Source: Comamonadaceae bacterium CD01
GTDB lineage: Bacteria; Pseudomonadota; Gammaproteobacteria; Burkholderiales; Burkholderiaceae_C
Assembly: GCA_002894305.1 (NCBI GenBank)
Contig: PGEI01000011.1
Coordinates: 1 to 49,383 of the forward strand
Reading direction: 5' to 3'
DNA: 49,383 nucleotides
Shown here piece by piece: positions 1 through 8,761 of the stretch. Under the pieces are notes generated by a model, which searched no databases, was not told the DNA's origin, and worked only from the letters and a program-made list of their open reading frames with translations. A program made the position numbers and the translations under genes. Numbering within the stretch: position 1 is the stretch's first letter; every line of letters starts with the position of its first letter.

Positions 1-45
1 CGACAAGCGAAGCCGACAAAGTAATCGGTTGATATAGAAATGGAA

Positions 46-693
46 TCAGCTGCTGTCACGCAGCAGGTTGGCCAGCTCGACGGCCGATTTCACGCCCATC
101 TTGTCGAACACGCGGGCGCGGTGCACCTCGACGGTGCGCACGCTGATGTCGAGCTGCTGCGCGATCAGCTTGTTGGGCTGGCCGGCGGCGACCTGCTCCA
201 TCACGGCGCGCTCGCGCTCGGTCAGCGCCTGGATGCGCCCGCGCACCGCCTGCCCCGACTGACGAGCTTCGAGCCATTGCAGCGACTGTGTGAGCGCCGC
301 CTGGATGCGGTCGACCAGCTGGTTGTCCGAGAAGGGCTTCTCGCAGAAATCAAAAGCGCCGCGCTTGACCGTGGCCACGGCCGTCGGCACGTCGGCGTGG
401 CCGGTCAGAAAGATCACCGGCATGGCGTCGGTCAGGCCGTGTTCGAGCAGCCGCTCGAACAGCGCCAGCCCGCTCATGCCCGGCATGCGTACGTCCAGCA
501 GCAGGCAGGCCGGGTGGCGCTGCTCGGCGCGCAGGGCCTGCGCCTGCTCGAACGCCTCGGCGCTGTCAAAGCATTCGCTGAGCAGGCGCCGCGTGCGCAG
601 CAGCCAGGCCAGCGCCTCGCGCACCTGGGCATCGTCGTCGACGATGTAGACGGTGGCCAGGCTGGCGTTCACGGGTGGGGCGGATGCTGTCAT
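46..693 (-). CDS. FixJ/TtrR-type LuxR-family response regulator
   Basis: Cytoplasmic DNA-binding response regulator of 215 aa. The receiver domain spans about residues 14-128, with acidic residues D20/D21, phospho-acceptor D67 in LLLDVRMPG and K119 in CEKPF. A LuxR-type helix-turn-helix covers about 150-212 and includes LTERERAVMEQVAAGQPNK. This layout and length are those of FixJ/TtrR/StyR-type regulators. It lies 38 bp after the histidine kinase gene on the same strand, so the kinase is the likely partner. No good ribosome site is visible before the ATG at 693. Family assignment is firm; the target genes are unknown. Confidence 0.93.
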   Translation of the reverse strand: MTASAPPVNASLATVYIVDDDAQVREALAWLLRTRRLLSECFDSAEAFEQAQALRAEQRHPACLLLDVRMPGMSGLALFERLLEHGLTDAMPVIFLTGHADVPTAVATVKRGAFDFCEKPFSDNQLVDRIQAALTQSLQWLEARQSGQAVRGRIQALTERERAVMEQVAAGQPNKLIAQQLDISVRTVEVHRARVFDKMGVKSAVELANLLRDSS

Positions 694-731
694 GCGGGCA
701 TTCTAGAAACAGTGCGCGCAGTATGGGCGCA

Positions 732-2789
732 TCACTGCGCGGGCAGGGTGAAGACAAAGGCGGTGCCGCCGCCGGGCCGCGCGTGAAAGTCCAGCACGCC
801 GCCGTGCTGCTCGATCACGGTGCGGCACAGGCTCAGGCCCAGGCCCATGCCTTCGGCGCGCGTGGTGAACAGCGGCGTGAACAGCTGGGCGGCCACCTCG
901 TCTCTGATGCCCGGCCCGGTGTCGCGGACGGCCCACTGCAGCCAGCGGCGCATGCCGGGGCCGCGCGCCAGGCGCACGGCCAGCACCAGCTCGCGCTGCG
1001 GCGCGTGGCTTTCGGCCATGGCCTGGATGGCGTTGCGCGCCAGGTTGAGCAGTACCTGCTCGACCATGGTCACGTCGCACAGCATGGGCGGCAGGCCGGG
1101 GGCGATGTCGATCGTCAGGCGCACCGCGCCGGAGGCCGCCTGCAGGCGGATCAGCGGCAGCACCGCGTCGACCAGCGCCTGCGCGGTAACACTGCTGCGC
1201 TCTTGCGAGCGGCGGCGCACGAAGGCATGCACGCTCTTGATCACGCGCCCGGCGCGCTCGGCCTGCTCGGCAATGCGCTGCAGGCCGGTGTCCAGGTCGC
1301 TGCGGTCGGCCGCGGGCAGCGGCGCCGCGCCGGCCGACTGCAGCAGATTGAGCGAGCCGTGGGCATAGCTGGAGATGGCCGCCAGCGGCTGGTTGAGTTC
1401 ATGGCTGATCAGCGACGCCATCTCGCCCATTGCCGTCAGGCGCGCCGTGGCCTGCAGGCGCTCCTGCGCCAGGCGCGACGTCGCCTCGACGCGGCGCTGC
1501 TCGCTGATGTCGACGAAAGCGCCCATCCAGCCGGTCTGCACGCCCTTGGTGTTGAGCAGCGGGGCCTCATAGATCATCACCGCAAAGCGCGTGCCGTCCT
1601 TGCGCTCGAACTGCGCCTCATAGCCCTCGCGCGGGGCGGCCGTGCCCTGCGCGGCCAGCTCGGCGTGGTGCTGCAGATACTCCTCGAAGCGATCCGGCGG
1701 CCAGTAGACGGCCGGCGAGCTGCTGCCCAGCAGTTCCTGCTCGTCGTAGCCCACCATGGCGCAGAACGCCGGGTTGACGTAGGTGATGCGCCCCTGCAGG
1801 TCGCGCACGCGCAGGCCGGTGATCTGCGCATTCTCCATCGCCTTGCGCAGCGCCAGCGCCTCGCCCAGCTCGCGCTCGGCGTGCAGGCGCCGGCGGTTGT
1901 CGCGCACCAGCACGACGACGACCGACACCAGCGCAATCGACATCACGGTCACCAGCGCGGTGAGCACGTTGGGGTAGACGCTGGGCGGCTGGTGCCAGCC
2001 GTCCATGCGCAGCACCAGCGTGACGCCGGGCAGGCTCAGCAGTTGCTGCGCGGTGAAGGCGCGCGTGCCTCGGCGCTGCGCGGCGACGATGGCCAGGCGC
2101 GTGCCGTCCACTTCGGTGAACGACAGCTCGCGCGTTTGCTTGAGGCTGCGCTCGACCAGCTCGGCCAGCATGGACTGCAGCGAGTAGACGGCGACCACAT
2201 AGCCCTTGACGCGGCCGTGCTCGACCTGGGGCAGGCACACCGGCAGCAGTTCCTCGCCCAGGCCGCCCGGCATGGGCTGGAAGTAGCTGTCGGCATACGA
2301 CGGCGACTGCTGGCGCAGTGCATTGGCGCAGGCAAAGGCAACGGCGCTGGGAGCCTCGGTGGAAGGCGGCGGATCCGCGCCGCGCTGCGGTGCGCGGTAG
2401 GGCGACTCGACCTGCATGTGCAGCTTGAGCTGCGCGTCGCGCCAGGTGATGCTCACCAGCTCGCGGCGCAGCTCCAGCAGGTCGGCCGCGCGCACCTGCC
2501 ACTGCAGCGGGTCGGGTGCATGCGCCTGCAGCGCCTGCAGGCTCTGCAGGTTGTGGCCCAGCGCCGCGCGCATGTCGGCGGCGGCATTGGCGTCGTCGCG
2601 CTCGATGCGGTCTTGCACCGCCGATGCCTCGTAGCGCCCGGTCAGCCACAGCTGCAGAACCAGCATGGCCACCACCAGCACCACCAGCGCCGCCCACAGC
2701 AGCCAGCGCTGCAGGTGCACGATGCGCCGGCGCAGTTGCAGCGGCAGGCGCTGCAGCAACTGCGCGCCGGCCTGGCTCCAGCCACTCAT
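732..2789 (-). CDS. Membrane-bound PAS sensor histidine kinase
   Basis: A 685-aa sensor kinase. TM1 is about residues 29-49, followed by a periplasmic sensor region of about 220 residues and TM2 at about 274-295. A PAS domain lies at about 315-430. The H-box ISHELNQPLA carries H463, and the ATPase domain has LNLARNAIQAM (N-box), DTGPGI and GMGLGLSLC. This resembles FixL/DctB-type kinases. I chose the ATG at 2789 because it overlaps the TGA of the upstream nitrilase gene (ATGA), although the frame stays open much further upstream. Its partner is probably the FixJ-type regulator downstream. The signal is not identifiable from sequence. Confidence 0.93.
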   Translation of the reverse strand: MSGWSQAGAQLLQRLPLQLRRRIVHLQRWLLWAALVVLVVAMLVLQLWLTGRYEASAVQDRIERDDANAAADMRAALGHNLQSLQALQAHAPDPLQWQVRAADLLELRRELVSITWRDAQLKLHMQVESPYRAPQRGADPPPSTEAPSAVAFACANALRQQSPSYADSYFQPMPGGLGEELLPVCLPQVEHGRVKGYVVAVYSLQSMLAELVERSLKQTRELSFTEVDGTRLAIVAAQRRGTRAFTAQQLLSLPGVTLVLRMDGWHQPPSVYPNVLTALVTVMSIALVSVVVVLVRDNRRRLHAERELGEALALRKAMENAQITGLRVRDLQGRITYVNPAFCAMVGYDEQELLGSSSPAVYWPPDRFEEYLQHHAELAAQGTAAPREGYEAQFERKDGTRFAVMIYEAPLLNTKGVQTGWMGAFVDISEQRRVEATSRLAQERLQATARLTAMGEMASLISHELNQPLAAISSYAHGSLNLLQSAGAAPLPAADRSDLDTGLQRIAEQAERAGRVIKSVHAFVRRRSQERSSVTAQALVDAVLPLIRLQAASGAVRLTIDIAPGLPPMLCDVTMVEQVLLNLARNAIQAMAESHAPQRELVLAVRLARGPGMRRWLQWAVRDTGPGIRDEVAAQLFTPLFTTRAEGMGLGLSLCRTVIEQHGGVLDFHARPGGGTAFVFTLPAQ

Positions 2790-3607
2790 GGCGCCACGCC
2801 GAGCACGCGGTGGCGCAGCGCCGGCAGGCTGGCGCGCACCTGCGCCAGGCGCGTGCGCTGCAACTCGCCCATCACCACGCCCGCGCCCTGGGCCTGCAGC
2901 GCCAGCACCTCGCCCCAGGGATCGACCAGCATGCTGTGGCCCCAGGTGTGACGGCCGCCGTCGTGCACGCCGCCTTGCGCCGGCGCCAGCACATAGGCCT
3001 GGTTCTCGATGGCGCGCGCACGCAGCAGCACCTGCCAGTGCGCGCGCCCCGTCGTATAGGTGAAGGCGCTGGGCACCAGCAGCAGGTCGCAGCCGGCATG
3101 GGCGCGGTACAGCTCGGGAAAGCGCAGGTCGTAGCAGACCGACAGGCCCAGCTGCCAGCGCCCGCCGCTGCGGTCGGTGACCTCGGCGCTCACCGGCTGC
3201 TGGCCGGGCGCAATCGTCCGCGCCTCGTCGAAGTGGTTGTCGGCGTCCTCGAAGCGAAACAGGTGGATCTTGTCGTAGCGCGCCGTGCAGCGGCCGTCGG
3301 GCGCGTAGACCAGCGAACTGTTGAACACGCGGTCGGGCGTCGGTGCCTGCAGCGGCACGGTGCCGCCGACGATCCACAGCTCCAGCTCGCGCGCCGCCTG
3401 GGCCAGAAACTGCTGCGCCGGCCCGTCGCCAAAGGGCTCGGCCAGCGCCAGCTTGTCGGTGTCGTGCAGGCCCATGGCCGAAAAGTATTCGGGCAGGGCG
3501 ACCAGCTCGGCGCCGGCCTGCGCGGCCTGGCGCAGCAGCGCGCGCGCCTGCTGCAGGTTGGCGTCGCGCGACGGCCCCGAGACCATCTGGACAGCGGCAA
3601 TCTTCAT
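2786..3607 (-). CDS. Carbon-nitrogen hydrolase (nitrilase superfamily, Nit-like)
   Basis: A 273-aa cytoplasmic amidase of the nitrilase superfamily. The catalytic triad is visible: E40 (ALPEYF), K113 (YDKIHLF) and C158 (LSVCYDLRFPE). The length and the CYDLRFPELYR motif fit the Nit1/Nit2 branch, whose characterised members act on deaminated glutathione or omega-amides. The start at 3607 is supported by AAGGAG seven bases upstream. The gene is first in an apparent operon with the kinase (4-bp overlap) and the FixJ-type regulator. The link to signalling is unusual and unexplained. The substrate is not determined. Confidence 0.92.
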   Translation of the reverse strand: MKIAAVQMVSGPSRDANLQQARALLRQAAQAGAELVALPEYFSAMGLHDTDKLALAEPFGDGPAQQFLAQAARELELWIVGGTVPLQAPTPDRVFNSSLVYAPDGRCTARYDKIHLFRFEDADNHFDEARTIAPGQQPVSAEVTDRSGGRWQLGLSVCYDLRFPELYRAHAGCDLLLVPSAFTYTTGRAHWQVLLRARAIENQAYVLAPAQGGVHDGGRHTWGHSMLVDPWGEVLALQAQGAGVVMGELQRTRLAQVRASLPALRHRVLGVAP

Positions 3608-3697
3608 CTCGTGTCTCCTTTGGTTGCTGCCCGCATGCTGTCGAGCCACGCCGTGCATTGTCTGTCGCAGCGATCGCGACATCCAATCACCATGGGC

Positions 3698-3731
3698 TTG
3701 ACTGTGATAAATGAGAATGATTATCATTTGC
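3698..3731 (+). promoter_or_regulatory. Promoter overlapped by a Fur box
   Basis: TTGACT (3698-3703), an 18-bp spacer and TATCAT (3722-3727) form a sigma-70-type promoter reading toward the small membrane protein gene at 3753. Bases 3713-3731 (GAGAATGATTATCATTTGC) match the 19-bp Fur consensus at 15 of 19 positions and cover the spacer and -10 element. This implies repression by Fur-Fe2+. The divergent nitrilase-kinase operon starts 106 bp away and could also be affected. Confidence 0.75.
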
Positions 3732-3752
3732 TCATCATTTGGAGATTTCACC

Positions 3753-4028
3753 ATGACCCGCATCCGCAAACTCGCCAGAACCAACGCCCAGATGCTGATG
3801 AAAACCGGCACCTACTACGTCATCCACGTCAGCGTGGCCGCCATGGTGGCCTATGCGGTCACCGGCAACCTGTGGGCGTCGCTCACGCTCAGCCTGCTGG
3901 AGCCGACGGTGCAGGCCTTTGCCTTTTTCTTCCACGAAAAAGCCTGGGATCGCGTGCTGCGCCGGCGCCAGGCGCGTGCCGAGCAGTCAGCGCCGGACAC
4001 CGTCATGCACCACGGCGCACCAGCGTGA
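3753..4028 (+). CDS. Small DUF2061-type membrane protein, predicted Fur-regulated
   Basis: A 91-aa protein with two hydrophobic segments (about residues 16-36 and 41-57) and a basic, hydrophilic C-terminus. The pattern of a helix with YYVIHVSVAAMVAYAVTG followed by LEPTVQAFAFFFHEKAW resembles DUF2061 proteins, whose function is unknown. The start at 3753 has GGAG eight bases upstream; the frame is open from 3711 but that start would lie inside the Fur box. Its last 26 bases overlap the 3' end of dinG in convergent orientation. The Fur-box promoter suggests expression under iron limitation (inference). Confidence 0.8.
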   Translation: MTRIRKLARTNAQMLMKTGTYYVIHVSVAAMVAYAVTGNLWASLTLSLLEPTVQAFAFFFHEKAWDRVLRRRQARAEQSAPDTVMHHGAPA

Positions 4029-6177
4029 ACGGCGGCAGGCCGGCCAGCAGCCGCTGGCCGTAGCCGGTGCGCACCAGGCGTTTGTCGTAGCAGTAGACAT
4101 GCGCCTGGTCTTCTTCGGTTCGTATCGCGCGGCCCACCCACTGCGCCAATCGCACGGCGGTGGCCGGCACGACGATCTCGCTGAACGGGTCGCGCCCGCC
4201 GGCGCGTAGCCACTCGGCGCGCGCCTGGCCCACCGGGTCGTCGGGCGGGGCGAACGGCAGTTTGGCGATGAACAGCGACTCGCACAGCGCGCCCGGCAAA
4301 TCCAGACCCTCGCCGAACGACTGCATGCCGAAGATGACCGACGGCAGGCCCTGGGCGACGCGCTCGCGGTGGGTTTTGAGCAGCAGCTGGCGCGGCTGCT
4401 GGTTTTGCACCAGCACGCGCGCGCGCAGCTCGGCGGGCAGGGCGTCGACGGCCTGGCGCATCTGCTCTCGCGAGGTGAACAGCACCAGCGCGCCGGCCTC
4501 GACCTGGCGCACGTCGTCCAGCAGCGCCTGCACCATCTCGGCGGTGTAGCCGGCCGCGTCGCGCGGGTCGGCCTGCGTGGCCGCGGCCACCAGCTGGCCC
4601 TGGCGCGCGTAGTCGAACGGGCTGTCCACCTGCAGCGTGGTGACCGCCTCGTCGCCGTACAGACCGGCCTCGCGCAAAAAGAAGTCGAACTCGCCGCAAC
4701 TGGTCAGCGTGGCCGAGGTGAGCACCGCCGCGCGCGCCGCCGGCCACAAATGGGTGCGCAGCGTGCTGCCGGGCAGCACCGGGCTGGCGTGGGCGCGCAC
4801 GACCAGGTAGTCGCCCTCCTGCGCCAGCGTGAACCACTTGGCCGCGGGCGCCGCGCCCTCGGGCGCGTCCTGCAGCAGCAGCTGGGCGCAGGCGTAGACG
4901 GCCTCCAGGCGCGGCGTCATCGCGCCGACCTGGGCGTACAGCTGCGACAGGCGGCGCGCCTCCTGCGGCGTGTCGCGCATCGCGCTGCGCAGCGCCTTGG
5001 CAATCGCGCGCAGCGACTCCAGGTAGCCGCCGGCGTGGTGGGCAATCTGCGCCAGCGGCTCGACCAGCACCTCGGGCAGCACGCCGCCAGCCACACGTGT
5101 GCGCGCCGGCTGGCGGGCGGCAAAGCTGCGCCCGCCCGCAGTGGGCGCCTGCAGCGGTTCGCGGTACACGTCGAGCACCAGGCGCGCGAGATCTTGCAGC
5201 GCCGCGCGCAGGCGGGCGGCGTGCTGCGGGATGTCGGCCGTCTCCTCGACCTCGACCAGTTGCCCCACTCGCAGCGCGCGGCTGGTGAGACGATCCATCC
5301 AGGTCAGGCGCGACAAGTCCATCTCGCAGGCGAACTGCGACAGCGCGGTGGCCGGCAGGTGGTGGGCCTCGTCGATCACCAGCAGGCAGTTGTCCAGCTC
5401 GGGCAGCAGGCGCGCGCCCATCGACGACAGCAGCAGGTCGTGGTTGACCACGATGACCTGCGCGGCGACCAGCTCCTTGCGCCGCTCGAAGTAGCTGCAG
5501 CTGGAAAACAGCGGGCAGTGCTTGCCGGTGCAGGTGTGCGCGTCGGCGGCCACGGGCGCCCACTGCTCGGGCTCGGGCGGCGTACCCAACTGGTCGCGGT
5601 CGCCGTCCCAGTCGCCGCGCACCAGCGCGTCGGCCAGGCCGGTGTAGAACTGCTGGCGCAGGCGCTGCTCGGGCGACTGCAGCTGCGCCTGGCGCTGCGC
5701 GTGGGCCTCGCCGGCGAGCAGGTCGTCAGGGATGTCCTCGTCGTCGCTGGCGCCGCTGGCCAGGCGTTCGAGCTTGAGCTTGCACACATAGCGCCCGCGC
5801 CCCTTGGCCAGCGCAAAGGCAAACGGCTGCTCCATGCGCGCGGCCAGCTGCGGCAAGTCCTTGTGCACCAGCTGCTCCTGCAGCGCCACGGTAGCCGTCG
5901 AGATGACCACGCGCACGCCGCGCGACAGCGCCACGCTGATGGCCGGCGCGCTGTAGGCCAGCGACTTGCCCACGCCGGTGCCCGCCTGGATCACCGCGAT
6001 CGCGCGCGCGCCGCTGGCCGAGGCATCGGCCTCGCGCCCCAGCTGCGCCTGGCTGAAGGTGTGCGCCACCTGCGCGGCCATGCGCAGCTGGCCCTCGCGC
6101 GGGCGAAAGCCGGCCGTCGTCGAGACGACGGCATCGAACTGCTGCATGGCCTCATCGGCCCAGGTGGAGGGATCCAT
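4003..6177 (-). CDS. dinG: ATP-dependent DNA helicase DinG
   Basis: A 724-aa superfamily-2 (XPD-like) 5'-3' helicase that unwinds DNA and RNA-DNA hybrids at stalled forks. Walker A QAGTGVGKS is at 64-72 and the DEAH box at 269-272. The four cysteines expected for the [4Fe-4S] cluster are present: C132, then C216, C221 and C227 in the segment CTGKHCPLFSSC. A VVNHDLLLSS motif precedes the DEAH box, and the C-terminal half holds QSFGEGLDLPG and QWVGRAIRTEEDQ, typical of motifs V and VI. A LexA box lies 46 bp upstream. The 3' end overlaps the convergent membrane protein gene by 26 bp. Confidence 0.96.
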   Translation of the reverse strand: MDPSTWADEAMQQFDAVVSTTAGFRPREGQLRMAAQVAHTFSQAQLGREADASASGARAIAVIQAGTGVGKSLAYSAPAISVALSRGVRVVISTATVALQEQLVHKDLPQLAARMEQPFAFALAKGRGRYVCKLKLERLASGASDDEDIPDDLLAGEAHAQRQAQLQSPEQRLRQQFYTGLADALVRGDWDGDRDQLGTPPEPEQWAPVAADAHTCTGKHCPLFSSCSYFERRKELVAAQVIVVNHDLLLSSMGARLLPELDNCLLVIDEAHHLPATALSQFACEMDLSRLTWMDRLTSRALRVGQLVEVEETADIPQHAARLRAALQDLARLVLDVYREPLQAPTAGGRSFAARQPARTRVAGGVLPEVLVEPLAQIAHHAGGYLESLRAIAKALRSAMRDTPQEARRLSQLYAQVGAMTPRLEAVYACAQLLLQDAPEGAAPAAKWFTLAQEGDYLVVRAHASPVLPGSTLRTHLWPAARAAVLTSATLTSCGEFDFFLREAGLYGDEAVTTLQVDSPFDYARQGQLVAAATQADPRDAAGYTAEMVQALLDDVRQVEAGALVLFTSREQMRQAVDALPAELRARVLVQNQQPRQLLLKTHRERVAQGLPSVIFGMQSFGEGLDLPGALCESLFIAKLPFAPPDDPVGQARAEWLRAGGRDPFSEIVVPATAVRLAQWVGRAIRTEEDQAHVYCYDKRLVRTGYGQRLLAGLPPFTLVRRGA

Positions 6178-6222
6178 TACGAGAAAAGCGCGTGGCCCGC
6201 GGCTGCGGCGCCGCCCGTCACG

Positions 6223-6238
6223 CTGTATTTGTGTACAG
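6223..6238 (-). promoter_or_regulatory. LexA (SOS) box upstream of dinG
   Basis: CTGTATTTGTGTACAG is a perfect match to CTGT-N8-ACAG. It sits between the ferredoxin gene and the dinG start at 6177. dinG is a classic SOS gene in Escherichia coli, so this site supports SOS induction independent of the upstream ferredoxin gene. Confidence 0.85.
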
Positions 6239-6273
6239 GGATGGTAGCCGACGGCACCGCGCCCAGGCGGCGG

Positions 6274-6522
6274 TCAGGTCTTTGGCGCGCGCCGCACCAT
6301 GCGGATCGCATCCATCGGGCAGCGCAGCGCGCACAGCGCGCAGCCGGTGCAACCGGTGGCGTCATCGAGCACCGCGCGCTTGATGCCCCAGCCGCTGCCG
6401 GGCAGCACATGCAGCGACAGCACGTGCGGCGGGCAGGCCGCAACGCACCAGCCGCAGCCGGTGCAGCGGTTCAGGTCGATGGCGGGCAAGGCCCTGGAAG
6501 CGCCAGGCATGGGGCCGAGCAT
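6274..6522 (-). CDS. 2x[4Fe-4S] ferredoxin-type protein
   Basis: An 82-aa protein with two complete cluster motifs, CTGCGWCVAACP (C20, C23, C26, C30) and CTGCALCALRCP (C58, C61, C64, C68). This is the pattern of small bacterial electron carriers of the NapF / ferredoxin-4Fe4S type. It lies between mnmA and dinG on the same strand, 45 bp after mnmA. Neither ATG (6522, or codon 5 at 6510) has a clear ribosome site. Its redox partner is unknown; DinG and many tRNA-modifying enzymes are iron-sulfur proteins, but a functional link is speculation. Confidence 0.85.
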   Translation of the reverse strand: MLGPMPGASRALPAIDLNRCTGCGWCVAACPPHVLSLHVLPGSGWGIKRAVLDDATGCTGCALCALRCPMDAIRMVRRAPKT

Positions 6523-6567
6523 GGCACGCGCGCCGGGCGACGGCGGCGTGCGCGGGCAATGGTTGCG

Positions 6568-7722
6568 TCAAGCCAAGGGCTGTGCGGAGCCGATCACGCC
6601 GCCGCCCAGGCAGACCTCGCCGTCGTAGAGCACCGCGCTCTGGCCCGGCGTCACGGCCCATTGCGCCTCGGGGAACTGCAGCGCAAAACCGCCAGACGCC
6701 TCGGCCAGTTGACAGGGCGCATCCTGCTGGCGGTAGCGCGTCTTGGCCGCGTAGCTGCCGGGCGCCGGCGCATGGCCGGCCACCCAGCTCACATCCTGCG
6801 CCTGCAAGCCATGCGACAGCAGCCAGGGGTGGTCGTGGCCCTGCACCACGATCAGCGCATTGCGCTCCAGGTCCTTGCGCGCCACGTACCAAGGCGCATG
6901 GTCGCCCGCGCCGCGCGGCCGCTCGGCGGCCGCCGGGTTCTCGCACGGCGCTCCCTTGTCCTTGACGCCGCCAATCCCCAGGCCCTGGCGCTGGCCCAGG
7001 GTGTAGAACGACAAGCCCACGTGGCGGCCCAGCCTGCGCCCGCGCTCGTTCAGGATGGGGCCGGGCTCATGGCTGATATAGCGGTTGAGGAACTCGCGGA
7101 ACGGCCGCTCGCCAATGAAGCAGATGCCGGTCGAGTCCTTCTTCTTCGCGTTGGGCAGCCCGATCTCGGCGGCGATGCGGCGCACTTCGGTCTTGTGCAG
7201 TTCGCCTACGGGGAATAGCGTTTTGGACAGCTGCGCCTGGTTCAGGCGGTGCAGGAAGTAGCTCTGGTCCTTGGACGGGTCCAGGCCCTTGAGCAGCTCG
7301 AACAGCTGCGTCTGCGGGTTCTGGCGCACGCGTGCGTAGTGGCCGGTGGCGATTCTTTCGGCCCCCAGGCGCAAGGCATGGTCGAGGAAGGCCTTGAACT
7401 TGATCTCGGCATTGCAGAGCACATCGGGGTTGGGCGTGCGCCCGGCCTGGTATTCGCGCAGGAACTCGGCGAACACGCGGTCCTTGTAATCGGCGGCGAA
7501 GTTCACATGCTCGATCTCGATGCCGATCACGTCGGCCACGGCGGCGGCGTCCACGAAGTCGATGTTGGACGAACAGTATTCGCTGTCGTCGTCATCTTCC
7601 CAGTTCTTCATGAAGATGCCGACCACCTCGTGGCCCTGTTGTTTGAGAAGGTGGGCGGTCACGGCCGAGTCGACACCGCCCGAGAGGCCGACGACGACGC
7701 GCTGCTTGGTGGATGCTGTCAT
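6568..7722 (-). CDS. mnmA: tRNA-specific 2-thiouridylase MnmA
   Basis: A 384-aa enzyme that makes 2-thiouridine at wobble position 34 of tRNA-Lys, -Glu and -Gln. The ATP-pyrophosphatase P-loop SGGVDS is at residues 14-19. Catalytic cysteines are C103 ([12 protein letters not shown]) and C201 ([12 protein letters not shown]). The start ATG overlaps the TGA of the upstream LysR gene (ATGA). A TACAAT hexamer at 7735-7730 lies just upstream, inside the last LysR codons, and may be the original -10 element. In many proteobacteria the gene follows nudJ; here the Nudix gene is 17.8 kb away. Confidence 0.97.
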   Translation of the reverse strand: MTASTKQRVVVGLSGGVDSAVTAHLLKQQGHEVVGIFMKNWEDDDDSEYCSSNIDFVDAAAVADVIGIEIEHVNFAADYKDRVFAEFLREYQAGRTPNPDVLCNAEIKFKAFLDHALRLGAERIATGHYARVRQNPQTQLFELLKGLDPSKDQSYFLHRLNQAQLSKTLFPVGELHKTEVRRIAAEIGLPNAKKKDSTGICFIGERPFREFLNRYISHEPGPILNERGRRLGRHVGLSFYTLGQRQGLGIGGVKDKGAPCENPAAAERPRGAGDHAPWYVARKDLERNALIVVQGHDHPWLLSHGLQAQDVSWVAGHAPAPGSYAAKTRYRQQDAPCQLAEASGGFALQFPEAQWAVTPGQSAVLYDGEVCLGGGVIGSAQPLA

Positions 7723-8660
7723 CGCCCCGATTGTATTTTTTGTGGCGCCAGGGCACTTCGCGGCCGCAAAGTGCGCGTAGTCACCAGCAGGTCATACAGC
7801 TGCTGCGCGGCGGGAGAGAGGGAGCGTCCCCGACGTTTGATGAGGCCCATTTGCCGCGTGACCACGGGCTCCACGAGTGGAATCGAGACCAGCGTGGGAT
7901 GGTCCTTGCCCGGCATGGCCAGGCTGGGCACGGCGGCCACGCCCAGGCCCGCCTCCACCAGCCCGAGCAGCGTGGTCACGTGCTTGGCCTCGTAGCGGCA
8001 CTGGGGGCGGTCGGGCACGTTGGCCAGGGCCAGGTCCATGAGCAGGCGGTTGCCCGAGGTCTTGCCCACCGACATGAAGTCGTGCTGCCCGAGCTCCGCC
8101 CAGCTCACCTTCTTGCGGCGCGCGAGCACGTGGTCGCGCCGGCAGGCGGCCACGAAGCGCTCGGCCAGCACGGGCTTGAACTCGATCTCGGCCTCCTGGC
8201 TGCCGATGAAGTTCAGGCCGAAGTCGGCATCGCCCTGGGCCACGGCCAGCAGCACCTCGTTGGCGCTGGCGTCGTGGATCTTCACGCGGATGCCCGGAAA
8301 GCGCTCGTGGTAGCGCTTGACCACCTGCGGCAGGAAGTAATACACGGCCGAAGGCACGCAGGCGATCGTCACCTCGCCCATGCGGCGTGCGGCCACGTCG
8401 CCCAGGCCCATGAGCATGCCGTCCAGGTCGTCGAGCCACTGCTGTGTCTTGCGTGCGAAGTCGCGGCCCACGGTCGTGAGCGTGACGCGTCGGGTGGTGC
8501 GGTCGAGTAGGCGCACGCCCAGCGCCTCTTCGAGCTTGTCGATGCGGCGGCTGAAGGCCGGCTGCGAGAGATGGATGGCCTCGGCCGCCGCGCGAAAGCT
8601 CTGCAGCTCGGCCACGGCGGCGAAAGCCTGGAGATCGGCGAGGTCGAACTTGATGTTCAT
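7719..8660 (-). CDS. LysR-family transcriptional regulator (divergent to PrpF-family gene)
   Basis: A 313-aa LysR-type regulator. The N-terminal winged helix-turn-helix (residues 5-64) contains [36 protein letters not shown]. The effector-binding domain follows from about residue 93. It is divergent from the PrpF-family isomerase gene across 101 bp, so it likely controls the isomerase-Bug-porin genes and itself. Its last eight or so codons run through sequence that looks like the mnmA promoter, and its TGA overlaps the mnmA ATG. The C-terminal tail may therefore have been made by insertion next to mnmA. Confidence 0.93.
   Translation of the reverse strand: MNIKFDLADLQAFAAVAELQSFRAAAEAIHLSQPAFSRRIDKLEEALGVRLLDRTTRRVTLTTVGRDFARKTQQWLDDLDGMLMGLGDVAARRMGEVTIACVPSAVYYFLPQVVKRYHERFPGIRVKIHDASANEVLLAVAQGDADFGLNFIGSQEAEIEFKPVLAERFVAACRRDHVLARRKKVSWAELGQHDFMSVGKTSGNRLLMDLALANVPDRPQCRYEAKHVTTLLGLVEAGLGVAAVPSLAMPGKDHPTLVSIPLVEPVVTRQMGLIKRRGRSLSPAAQQLYDLLVTTRTLRPRSALAPQKIQSGR
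7730..7735 (-). promoter_or_regulatory. Possible native -10 element of mnmA
   Basis: On the minus strand TACAAT (5 of 6 to TATAAT) ends 8 bp before the mnmA ATG. No convincing -35 is seen 16-18 bp further upstream. It overlaps the LysR C-terminal codons. Confidence 0.3.
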
Positions 8661-8761
8661 GGCATGGGGCTGGGTGAGTGAACGGCTATTGCGCCATACG
8701 CATCAATCGTTGTCAACAATGCAATTCACAGAAGAGCCGGGGCCGCGCACCATGCCGACCC

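Noticed and set aside
675-2951. 758-aa plus-strand open frame opposite the histidine kinase
   Set aside because: Low-complexity Arg/Ala/Gln/His composition typical of the antisense of a GC-rich gene; the minus strand has clear kinase motifs.
2790-3686. In-frame upstream extension of the histidine kinase
   Set aside because: It runs out of frame through the nitrilase gene and has no family similarity; the ATGA overlap marks the true start.
4369-7218. 949-aa plus-strand open frame opposite dinG, the ferredoxin gene and mnmA
   Set aside because: Antisense shadow spanning three recognised genes; no domain recognisable.
8661-8761. TTGTCAACAA dyad and minus-strand TTGACA between LysR and the isomerase gene
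   Set aside because: The region must hold the divergent promoters, but no matching -10 at proper spacing or T-N11-A box could be assigned with confidence.
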